The notes under the pieces were generated by a model. That model searched no databases. It was not told the DNA's origin and saw only the letters and a program-made list of their open reading frames with translations. From Lentisphaeria bacterium (GTDB lineage: Bacteria > Verrucomicrobiota > Lentisphaeria > Oligosphaerales > Oligosphaeraceae): a stretch of DNA of 5,975 bases. The stretch lies in assembly GCA_024405235.1 (NCBI GenBank), contig JAKSPA010000114.1, positions 1 to 5,975 of the forward strand, in the 5' to 3' direction. Both the position numbers and the translations under genes were made by a program. Positions 1 through 5,868 of this stretch are shown here, piece by piece. Positions within the stretch are counted from its first letter, which is position 1; every line of letters begins with the position of its first letter.

Positions 1-23
1 GGGGTGACATAGCGCCAGGGCCA

Positions 24-55
24 CCAGAATCGCTGTGGCGCGATTCTGGCATTTT
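24..55 (+). terminator. Probable Rho-independent terminator of a gene left of the window
   Basis: A perfect 10-bp inverted repeat (CCAGAATCGC at 24-33, GCGATTCTGG at 40-49) with a 6-nt loop is followed two bases later by TTTT at 52-55. This is the shape of an intrinsic terminator reading in the plus direction. Stop codons occur just upstream in two plus frames (TGA at 5-7, TAG at 10-12), so a gene ending at or before the left edge is plausible but cannot be identified. On the minus strand the same hairpin has no T-run behind it, so the plus orientation is preferred. The T-run is short, so termination could be inefficient. Confidence 0.6.
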
Positions 56-59
56 CAGA

Positions 60-91
60 GGGCGTTTTTTGGCGTCTGCAGGGGCGTTTTT
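60..91. repeat. Short direct repeat GGGCGTTTTT
   Basis: GGGCGTTTTT occurs at 60-69 and again at 82-91, a 22-bp offset or about two helical turns. Both lie just downstream of the terminator hairpin. The spacing could suit a protein-binding site, or the T-runs could serve as extra termination signals. Nothing in the sequence separates these options. Confidence 0.4.
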
Positions 92-277
92 GCATCGAAA
101 TTGCGATTGACATTGCAATCGGTCTTCTGTTGGTTGAAGAGACGTGTTGCTGATGCGTGAGGGCAGATAGCCATTAAAGGAATTCTGTTGAGCTTAACTC
201 CAGCGGTCGAGGAGTCTCGTTACGCAAATTCCGATATAGGATTTACATTTTACGGATTTTTCAACATGGTAATCAAA

Positions 278-284
278 AAAGGAG
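278..284 (+). promoter_or_regulatory. Ribosome binding site that fixes the Dabb gene start
   Basis: AAAGGAG lies 8 nt before the ATG at 293. It is the best Shine-Dalgarno sequence seen in front of any gene in the window. It supports starting the Dabb protein at 293, where family similarity also begins, rather than at upstream in-frame codons (TTG at 188, ATG at 266). Confidence 0.75.
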
Positions 285-292
285 CAATCGAA

Positions 293-595
293 ATGGTAAA
301 GCATGTGATTTTGTGGAAGCTGCGTGATGGATTGGACGATGCGGAGAAGTCTGCAATCAAGGCTGGCATAAAGGAAGGGCTTGAGGGGTTGGTCGGCAAG
401 GTGCCTGGCCTTCTGGAAGTTTTTGTCAGGACGGAGTTCCTGCCTTCATCCAATGCGGACGTGATGCTTGACTGCACGCTTGAATCGGCGGAGGCATTGA
501 AAGGCTATGCGGTTCATCCTGCGCATGTCGAAGTGGCCAATGCGAAGGTCCGTCCATTTACGCAAGTGCGTCTGTGCATGGATTACGAGGCGTAG
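293..595 (+). CDS. Dabb family (stress-responsive dimeric alpha/beta barrel) protein
   Basis: A 100-residue protein matching the Dabb (stress-responsive A/B barrel) family in length and pattern. It opens with MVKHVILWKL, the first beta strand with the family's typical His (residue 4). An amphipathic helix follows (about 16-34), then VPGL (37-40), the DVMLD strand (56-60), a helix ending GYAVHPAH (71-78), and the final strand closing at DYE (97-99). Dabb proteins are small, usually cytoplasmic dimers. Some plant and fungal members act in cyclisation or degradation reactions, but most bacterial ones have no known substrate, so no reaction is assigned. The start is set by the good ribosome binding site at 278-284. 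The open frame runs back to a TTG at 188, but that extension has no family features. The gene ends in TAG, directly followed by the GTG start of the methyltransferase in the same frame, so the two are almost certainly co-expressed. Confidence 0.88.
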   Translation: MVKHVILWKLRDGLDDAEKSAIKAGIKEGLEGLVGKVPGLLEVFVRTEFLPSSNADVMLDCTLESAEALKGYAVHPAHVEVANAKVRPFTQVRLCMDYEA

Positions 596-1447
596 GTGGA
601 CATACAGTCGCACAACAGGCGCTGGGGGGCGCTTCTATATAATTGGTACAATCGTTCTGGCGTTTCATGGACTCCTGGAATGATTGTCGGCCACGAATTG
701 CGCTGCTGGTTCGATACCTTTCTTCCATGGGCGGAATTTTCGGCCTCCATGCGTTCTGTCGCGTTGTCGGTTCTGCCGTCGTCTGATTGGATTCCACGGC
801 TTCTTGAGGAAACCGCCGTGGAGACGCTGTTGGATTTTTGGGCTGAAGTGGGAGCGTTCGGCGGACGCGTTTGCTTTGCGCAGGACGAGTTGATTCCCTT
901 TTTCTGCATGTGCGCCGATCCTCCACGTTTCGGCACGCGTCTAGGCCGCTATCCCGAACAGCTGTCTCGACTGCCGAAATGCGACAGTCTTCTGGATCTT
1001 GGCTGTGGAGTCGGTCTGGGGACTCTTGAGGCTGCACGTGCGACAGGAGCGCGACGCGTTCGTGGCGTCACATTGGAACCCCTTGAGGCATGGATGGCCG
1101 AGAGGCGCGAACTGCCTCATGACATCGAGCGGTCGCGTGAGTTCGAACAATTCGGAGACATTGCAGCCGATTTTGTTGCAGGCAATGCAGCCGCTTACAG
1201 AAGTCCAGAGAAGAGCGATTTGATAATATGCAATGGATTGGCAGGCGGGCGTTTTCTAAATTCGACCGAAAAGATAGGCGGATTGCTCGATGGACTGGAG
1301 TGCAATCTGGCTAAGGGCGGCGTCGTGGCGCTTGCGAATTCCTTCCACCAGGGAAATAGGAGCGGCGTGAAAAAATTCGTTTCTCTTGCGGTTCAGCGCG
1401 GATGGCGTGTCGAAGGAGAGTGGCGAAATATATTCATGCGGCGATAG
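596..1447 (+). CDS. Class I SAM-dependent methyltransferase, substrate unknown
   Basis: A 283-residue protein with a Rossmann-type methyltransferase core in its C-terminal half. Motif I, LLDLGCGVGLGTLE (132-145), is the glycine-rich SAM-binding loop. GVTLEP (157-162) ends strand 2, with E161 as the likely ribose-binding acid. FVAGNA (193-198) fits strand 3, SDLIICNGL (207-215) is the motif IV strand, and KGGVVALANSF (240-250) is strand 5. The first 115 residues are a helical, Trp-rich region that I do not recognise; it may form a substrate lid. No signal peptide or membrane segment is evident, so a cytoplasmic location is expected. The start is a GTG immediately after the Dabb stop codon, with GAGG at 587-590 as a plausible ribosome binding site. 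No in-frame codon further upstream is available. Coupling to a Dabb protein suggests a joint small-molecule role, but this is inference. It ends in TAG just before the repeat array. Confidence 0.85.
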   Translation: MDIQSHNRRWGALLYNWYNRSGVSWTPGMIVGHELRCWFDTFLPWAEFSASMRSVALSVLPSSDWIPRLLEETAVETLLDFWAEVGAFGGRVCFAQDELIPFFCMCADPPRFGTRLGRYPEQLSRLPKCDSLLDLGCGVGLGTLEAARATGARRVRGVTLEPLEAWMAERRELPHDIERSREFEQFGDIAADFVAGNAAAYRSPEKSDLIICNGLAGGRFLNSTEKIGGLLDGLECNLAKGGVVALANSFHQGNRSGVKKFVSLAVQRGWRVEGEWRNIFMRR

Positions 1448-1464
1448 GATATGGTGCGATATAA

Positions 1465-1598
1465 GCGATAGCTTTGGAAATGCGAATACCCGTCGAGCAA
1501 GCTCGACGGCACTAGAAGGTGGATAGAATGAGCGGCACTGGCAGATGGATAGAATGGCCGGCACTGGCAGATGGATAGAATGGCCGGCACTGGAAGAG
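1465..1598. repeat. Intergenic repeat block, copy A
   Basis: This 134-bp block aligns without gaps to 1626-1759 at a constant 161-bp offset. By hand count there are about 18 mismatches (about 87% identity). It has three parts: a lead-in with GGAAATGCGAAT (1476-1487), a hairpin (1490-1509), and three tandem 26-bp units at 1521-1546, 1547-1572 and 1573-1598. The unit reads GGATAGAATG, then AG or GC, then CGGCACTGG, then a variable CAGAT-like tail. Because 26 is not a multiple of three, reading frames shift at each unit, so the array is not a repeated protein segment. It lies between convergent genes. Confidence 0.9.
1490..1509. repeat. Perfect hairpin at the head of repeat block A
   Basis: CCGTCGAG (1490-1497) and CTCGACGG (1502-1509) are exactly complementary around a CAAG loop. 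Neither strand has a T-run next to it, so a classical intrinsic terminator is not supported. The right arm recurs at 1603-1618 (AGCAAGCTCGACGGCA, identical to 1496-1511) without its partner arm, as if part of another repeat copy had been left behind. Confidence 0.8.
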
Positions 1599-1602
1599 GG
1601 AT

Positions 1603-1618
1603 AGCAAGCTCGACGGCA
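1603..1618. repeat. Fragment of the hairpin element between the two blocks
   Basis: Sixteen bases here are identical to 1496-1511 in block A, covering the loop and right arm of that hairpin. They directly follow a broken fourth tandem unit, of which only GGATAG (1599-1604) remains. This suggests that recombination or slippage between repeat copies produced the present arrangement. Confidence 0.7.
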
Positions 1619-1625
1619 GAGATCA

Positions 1626-1759
1626 GTGATAGCTTAGGAAATGCGAATGCCCGTCGCGTCAGCCCGACGGCACTGGACGGTGGATAGTATGGCCGGCACT
1701 GGCAGATGGATAGAATGGCCGGCACTGGCAGAGGGGAAGAATGAGCGGCACTGGAATAG
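1626..1759. repeat. Intergenic repeat block, copy B
   Basis: This is the second copy of the 134-bp block, in the same orientation as copy A. It has the lead-in GGAAATGCGAAT (1637-1648) and a hairpin whose outer six pairs are kept (CCGTCG 1651-1656, CGACGG 1665-1670) while the inside has changed. Three tandem 26-bp units follow at 1682-1707, 1708-1733 and 1734-1759. The last unit is the most diverged. Keeping the outer stem while the loop varies hints that a stem-loop is maintained, although two copies are too few to show it. Confidence 0.88.
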
Positions 1760-1766
1760 GTGCCGC
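1745..1766. terminator. GC-rich hairpin downstream of the minus-strand operon; possible terminator
   Basis: GCGGCAC (1745-1751) pairs perfectly with GTGCCGC (1760-1766) around an 8-nt loop, about 70 nt past the stop codon of the ABC-F gene. On the minus strand it is followed by a pyrimidine-rich stretch (TCATTCTTCCCC) rather than a true T-run; on the plus strand no T-run follows directly. It could help end transcription from either convergent operon. The left arm belongs to the last 26-bp repeat unit, so the hairpin may be a by-product of the repeat. Confidence 0.35.
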
Positions 1767-1835
1767 CTGGTCGTTGCTCTTCTTATGCCCCTCCTGATAT
1801 GAGCCGAAAGGCAATGTCGTTCTCTGGCCTGAACT

Positions 1836-3887
1836 TCAGGATTCCTTTGCCAGATTGTCGAGGCGTTCCTGAAATTCCTGATTGAGTTTTTCAAGAGCGG
1901 TGGAGGCCTCTTCCCATTTCCATGTTTCGTTTTCTGACTCCTGGTTGATTTCGGCAAGCCTTTTGTTCAGGGCTGCGAAATCTGTATTGGCATCATTGGA
2001 GGGGTTGTTGAGTTTTTCGTAGATGCTCTGCTGTTCGGCCTCAAGTTCTGCGATTTTGTTTTCGGCGGCGGCAACGTCGGCTTCGTATGGTCTGCGCAAT
2101 TTGCCGAAGGTCTGACGGAGTTGCGATTCAGCGCGCTTGAGGTCTTTGTAGTTATGCTTCGGAGGCTGCTGTGCGGCTTTTGCTTCGCTCTGACTGGATT
2201 GGAGCTGCTGGGCCTGCTTGGGTTGCGGCTTGTTCTTTTGCGGTTGTGCCTGTGCTTCCTGCAGCGCGGCTTTTGCTTCTGCCATTTTCTGATGATAGTA
2301 GTCGTAGCCGCCGTAGTATTTCGTGATTTTGCCAGGCTCCATTGCGTATATCGAATTGGCAACGCCGCGAACGAATTCGATGTCGTGCGAAACAAGCGCG
2401 ATTGTGCCCGTGTATTTGGCGAGTGCCTCCTGAAGCGCTTCACGTGCATGAATGTCCAGATGTGTCGTCGGTTCGTCCAACAGCAGGAAATTCAGTGGCT
2501 TCAGCAAAAGTCTTGCAAGACCAAGACGGACTTTTTCGCCGCCGGAGAGGACCTGCACTTTCTTTTCCAGCACTTCGCCGTAAAATCCGAATGAGGCCAG
2601 CAGATCGCGTATGTCCGCTTCGCTTCTTTCATTCGCGTAGCTCTTCGCTGTTTCGTAGATTGTTGCATCGGGATCCATGGTTTCGGCGTAGTCCTGCGAC
2701 TGATAGCCAGGCAGGACGTTGCTTCCGATGACCACGCGACCGTATTTCGGCGTGAATTTGCTCGCCATAAGGCGGAGCAGCGTGGTCTTTCCCATGCCGT
2801 TCAGTCCTACGAAGGCCGCATGTTCGCCACGTTCCAGCCGCAGTTCGCAGTGCGATATGACATCGTTTACGCCGTCGTAGGAGTAACCTATGTTTTCAAG
2901 CCGCAGGACTTCGTCGCCTGAGCGCGGCGGTTCAGGCAGTCGGATGGTCGGCGCGTGGTCAACGATAGACTGAACCTCTATTTCCTCCAGTTTATCAAGC
3001 TGCTTCTGACGCGATTGAGCCTGCGCGGCTTTCGTAGCCTGATAGCGGAAGCGGTCTATGAAGCGTTCGAGCTGTTCTTTCTTGCGGTCCAGATTGCGCT
3101 TCTGCGCCATGAGCTGTTCGTGGCGCGCAACGCGATTCTGGCGATATTGTTCGTAGTTTCCAGGATAGCGCGTCACGTGTCCGCCCATCACTTCAAGAGT
3201 CACCGTCGTAAGCGTGTTCAGCAGAAAACGGTCGTGGGAGACCAGAAGAAGCGTGCCCGGATAGCCCTTGAGGTAGTCCGAAAGCCATTCAACGGCAGGG
3301 ACGTCCAGATAGTTTGTCGGTTCATCAAGAACCAGAATGTCTGGTTGCGATACGAGAACTCTTGCCAGTTCGGCGCGAATCTGCCATCCTCCTGAAAAGC
3401 TGTTGAAGGGATCGCCGAAGCGTTTTTCCCTGAAACCAAGCCCAGAGAGGGTCGCTTCCGCACGGTTGCTCGGTTCATAGCCACCCAGGTGCTCGTATTG
3501 TGTCTGAAGTTCGCCGTGGCGTTTTAGCAGCCGCTGCTGAGTCGCGTCATCGAGAATTTCGTCGGCAAGTCTGGCCTCTATGGTGTTAAGGTCGTTGCAG
3601 ACTTCATGGAGTTCTGGCACGGCGTCTTCCGTGTAATCGAGGAGACTGGTTGTTATCGCGTGGGCGTTCAGCTGCTGGCGGACGTATCCGAGACGCTGGC
3701 TTCCTGGAAAATTCACCTCTCCATGGTCAGGCTGCTGATGGCCTGAAAGCATTTCCAGAAGCGTTGATTTTCCTGCGCCGTTTGGTCCGACAAAACCGAC
3801 GCGTTCACCGTCATGTATTGCAAAATTAGCCTCACTGATGACAACTTGGCGTCCGAAATTCTTGCTGACATTGACAAATTGGATCAT
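1836..3887 (-). CDS. ABC-F family ATPase (ribosome-associated, YheS/YdiF/Uup-like)
   Basis: A 683-residue protein with two ABC ATPase domains and no membrane segments, the hallmark of ABC-F proteins. Domain 1 has Walker A GPNGAGKST (34-42), signature FSGGW (164-168), Walker B ILVLDEPTNYLD (184-195) and the switch SHDR (217-220). Domain 2 has Walker A GLNGMGKTT (361-369), signature LSGGEK (447-452), Walker B FLLLDEPTTHLD (467-478) and SHD (500-502). Between them a charged helical linker (about 245-320, with FIDRFRYQATKAAQAQSR) matches the P-site tRNA interaction motif. A Gln/Ala/Lys-rich spacer (about 535-578) leads to a C-terminal coiled coil (about 580-680). ABC-F proteins bind the ribosomal E site and modulate or rescue translation; some give antibiotic resistance. 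The linker and first signature look like the housekeeping YheS/YdiF type, so resistance is not suggested. The start overlaps the deacylase stop as ATGA, indicating translational coupling; no strong ribosome binding site is visible. The exact subfamily is uncertain. Confidence 0.96.
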   Translation of the reverse strand: MIQFVNVSKNFGRQVVISEANFAIHDGERVGFVGPNGAGKSTLLEMLSGHQQPDHGEVNFPGSQRLGYVRQQLNAHAITTSLLDYTEDAVPELHEVCNDLNTIEARLADEILDDATQQRLLKRHGELQTQYEHLGGYEPSNRAEATLSGLGFREKRFGDPFNSFSGGWQIRAELARVLVSQPDILVLDEPTNYLDVPAVEWLSDYLKGYPGTLLLVSHDRFLLNTLTTVTLEVMGGHVTRYPGNYEQYRQNRVARHEQLMAQKRNLDRKKEQLERFIDRFRYQATKAAQAQSRQKQLDKLEEIEVQSIVDHAPTIRLPEPPRSGDEVLRLENIGYSYDGVNDVISHCELRLERGEHAAFVGLNGMGKTTLLRLMASKFTPKYGRVVIGSNVLPGYQSQDYAETMDPDATIYETAKSYANERSEADIRDLLASFGFYGEVLEKKVQVLSGGEKVRLGLARLLLKPLNFLLLDEPTTHLDIHAREALQEALAKYTGTIALVSHDIEFVRGVANSIYAMEPGKITKYYGGYDYYHQKMAEAKAALQEAQAQPQKNKPQPKQAQQLQSSQSEAKAAQQPPKHNYKDLKRAESQLRQTFGKLRRPYEADVAAAENKIAELEAEQQSIYEKLNNPSNDANTDFAALNKRLAEINQESENETWKWEEASTALEKLNQEFQERLDNLAKES

Positions 3888-4375
3888 TGTTCTTTGGTCA
3901 ACTCCGCGTATGAGGCATTTACGAATAACCGTAGTGCCTCTGGGTTGATTTCAACATTCAGGCCGATGTGGCCGCCGGATACATATATGGCGTCGAAGAG
4001 CTGTGCCGTTTCGTCGATGAAAGTCGGAAAGAGTTTTTTTTGTCCTATCGGTGAACAGCCGCCATGGATATAGCCAGTCAAAGGGAGGAGTTCTTTTTGC
4101 GGGAGCATTTCGACATACTTCTGTCCGCATGCCTTTGCCGCTTTTTTGAGATCCAGTTCACCCGTGGCCGGAATGACGAATACGAAATAGGTTCTTGGAA
4201 CAGCGCCTGTCGTGACGAGAGTCTTGAACACCTGATCGGGTTCCGCGCCTATGCGTTCGGCGCAGGTGCGTGCATCCAATTTGCCGTCTGAAACATCGAA
4301 TTCGTGCCAGACGAAAGGTATGGCAGCTCCTTCCAGAAGTCGCAGGACATTGGTTTTTACGGATGGTGACGGCAT
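3884..4375 (-). CDS. ybaK: YbaK/EbsC-type Cys-tRNA(Pro) deacylase
   Basis: A 163-residue protein, the usual length for bacterial YbaK. These are free-standing cytoplasmic editing enzymes that hydrolyse Cys-tRNA(Pro), a product of cysteine mischarging by prolyl-tRNA synthetase. Family marks are present: QVFKTLV (49-55), whose K51 corresponds to the conserved lysine essential in the family; LDLKKAAKACG (74-84); the diagnostic GYIHGGCSPIGQKK (101-114); and the closing segment YVSGGHIGLNVEINPEAL (131-148). The ATG lies 27 nt after the murE stop, and the stop codon overlaps the ABC-F start by four bases, so the gene sits inside an operon. Only a weak purine stretch precedes the start. The YbaK type is favoured over ProX-type Ala-tRNA(Pro) deacylases by the GGCSPIGQKK motif; fine specificity cannot be proven from sequence alone. 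Confidence 0.95.
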   Translation of the reverse strand: MPSPSVKTNVLRLLEGAAIPFVWHEFDVSDGKLDARTCAERIGAEPDQVFKTLVTTGAVPRTYFVFVIPATGELDLKKAAKACGQKYVEMLPQKELLPLTGYIHGGCSPIGQKKLFPTFIDETAQLFDAIYVSGGHIGLNVEINPEALRLFVNASYAELTKEQ

Positions 4376-4402
4376 GTTGAATTACGCCTGGTGCAGTTCG
4401 CA

Positions 4403-5842
4403 TCAGGTCTTGTCATGAGAAGCGGAGGCGAGAAATTCGCGAATTACGCCCTGGTCGGTGAAGGGAATCTTGCAGTGATTGATTTCCTGATAGTCTTCGT
4501 GCCCTTTGCCTGCGATCAGGAGCCAGTCACCGGAATTGCACGATTCCAAGGCGCGCAGGATTGCTGTGCGTCTGTCGATTTCCACTGTGTAGTTGCAATT
4601 TTCGGGGAAGCCCTTTTTGGCATCTTCGATGATGGCTTCAGGCTGTTCGGTGCGTGGATTGTCGCTTGTAAGCCAAACGAAATCGGCGACTGCGGCGGCT
4701 TTGGCCATCATTGGCCGTTTCCCGCGGTCGCGGTCTCCTCCGCAGCCGAAGAGTATTCCGATTCTGGCAGGGCAATCCGGTCTGAGCGCCTCAAGGGCGC
4801 AGGTGATTTCTTCTGGCGTATGTGCGTAGTCAACGAAGGCGCTGACGCCGTTTGGGCAATCGAAACGTTCTAGACGTCCAGGCGCTCCATGAGTCGCGCG
4901 GAGGGTTTTCGATATGCAGTCATCGTCTGCTCCGAGCGATTTTGCGAGCAGAGCGGCGCAAGTGGCATTGTATCTATTGAAAAGGCCAGGCAGCGAGATG
5001 TCGCCTTTGGAGAGCAGTGGCGTGTGAAGCGCGTGTGAATCGTGCAATTCGTTTGCGCCGAATGTTCTTATCGTGACGTTGCTGGAGGAGATTTCCTTTG
5101 CGACACTTGCGCAGGCGCTGTCATCGGCGTTCAGGACCACGGACGCATCGTCTTCTAGAAAATCCGAAAAGAGCTTTTTCTTTGCGGCAAGGTACGCCTC
5201 CATTGTGCCATGGTAGTCCAAATGGTCTCTTGAAAAATTCGTGAATGCAGCTGCAGAGAATTTTGCGGAGCCAGTTCGTTCTTGATCGAGAGCCGCGCTT
5301 GAGCATTCCATGACGACGACCTGCACGCCGTTGACGAGCATTTTGCCGAAGAGTTCCTGCAGTAGGAACGGCGAAGGTGTCGTGCGATCGGCGGGAAGTT
5401 CCTGGTGGTTTCCGACATCATAGACAACTGTGCCGATCATTCCGACGTTAAAGCCTGCATTCCTCAGTATTTCTCTTGTCAGGAAAGCCGTCGTGGTTTT
5501 GCCGCATGTTCCTGTGATGCCGACAAGACGCATTTTCGAGGCAGGAAAACCAGCGAAGGCTTCGGCGACTCTTGCTATGGTCTTGTAGCCCGCGTCGGAT
5601 TGGACTCGCAGAACAGGAACAGTGCATGAAAGGCTGGAATTGTCGGAAAGGACGGCGCCTGCGCCTGCTTTGATTGCGGAATCGACGAAACGGTTTCCGT
5701 CCGTTACCGCGCCTTTTATGGCACAAAAAAGCCAGCCTGGCTGCACTTGTCGCGAGTCGGCTGTGGCTCCCTTCAATTCAATGGAGCCGCAGTCGTCAGG
5801 GCAGGGCAGATTAAGATATTTCGACAGTTCACCAAGAAACAT
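4403..5842 (-). CDS. murE: UDP-MurNAc-tripeptide synthetase MurE (meso-diaminopimelate-adding)
   Basis: A 479-residue Mur ligase of full family length. It adds the third amino acid to UDP-MurNAc-L-Ala-D-Glu using ATP in the cytoplasm. An N-terminal UDP-substrate domain (about 1-100, with ATADSRQVQPGWLFCA at 27-42) is followed by the ATP loop GITGTCGKTTT (108-118). The central domain shows TNFSRDHLDYHGTMEAY (201-217) and, at about 221, the lysine region that is carbamylated in this family. FNRYNA (288-293) and APGRLERF (320-327) follow. The C-terminal domain has VDYAHTPE (337-344), FGCGGDRDRGKRP (365-377), DNPR (394-397) and AGKGHEDYQ (444-452). DNPR is the known signature for meso-diaminopimelate rather than lysine. 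Two oddities: Cys replaces the usual Asn in the GTNGKT loop, and SSAALDQER (181-189) has Ala where most MurEs have His. All other key residues look intact. The start lacks a strong ribosome binding site and lies 26 nt after the preceding gene. Confidence 0.97.
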   Translation of the reverse strand: MFLGELSKYLNLPCPDDCGSIELKGATADSRQVQPGWLFCAIKGAVTDGNRFVDSAIKAGAGAVLSDNSSLSCTVPVLRVQSDAGYKTIARVAEAFAGFPASKMRLVGITGTCGKTTTAFLTREILRNAGFNVGMIGTVVYDVGNHQELPADRTTPSPFLLQELFGKMLVNGVQVVVMECSSAALDQERTGSAKFSAAAFTNFSRDHLDYHGTMEAYLAAKKKLFSDFLEDDASVVLNADDSACASVAKEISSSNVTIRTFGANELHDSHALHTPLLSKGDISLPGLFNRYNATCAALLAKSLGADDDCISKTLRATHGAPGRLERFDCPNGVSAFVDYAHTPEEITCALEALRPDCPARIGILFGCGGDRDRGKRPMMAKAAAVADFVWLTSDNPRTEQPEAIIEDAKKGFPENCNYTVEIDRRTAILRALESCNSGDWLLIAGKGHEDYQEINHCKIPFTDQGVIREFLASASHDKT

Positions 5843-5868
5843 TTTATACGGAATCTTTGGCTGTTGAG

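Noticed and set aside
3..110. Open plus-strand frame from the left edge to about 110
   Set aside because: It would run through the 10-bp terminator hairpin and T-rich repeats and resembles no protein; stops in the other two frames near 5-12 suit an upstream gene end better.
107..135. TTGACA (107-112) as a -35 promoter box for the Dabb gene
   Set aside because: The match to the -35 consensus is exact, but no recognisable -10 box lies 16-18 bp downstream, so a promoter is not supported from sequence alone.
558..1037. Long minus-strand open frames opposite the methyltransferase
   Set aside because: They run antisense to a well-supported methyltransferase, show low-complexity Arg/Pro/Thr-rich composition and have no family features.
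1490..1509. Intrinsic terminator at the block A hairpin
   Set aside because: The stem is strong but neither strand has a T-run next to it, so I list it only as a repeat hairpin.
1521..1759. Possible CRISPR array
   Set aside because: The 26-bp units are directly adjacent with no unique spacers, and no cas-like gene is present in the window.
1256..1957. Minus-strand open frames with recurring ILSICQCR-type peptides across the repeats
   Set aside because: They arise from translating a 26-bp tandem repeat, whose frame shifts every unit. They overlap the real genes on both sides and have no convincing start signals.
4391..4873. A 160-codon plus-strand open frame opposite murE
   Set aside because: It is the reverse-strand shadow of highly conserved MurE motifs and overlaps the murE C-terminal domain fully.
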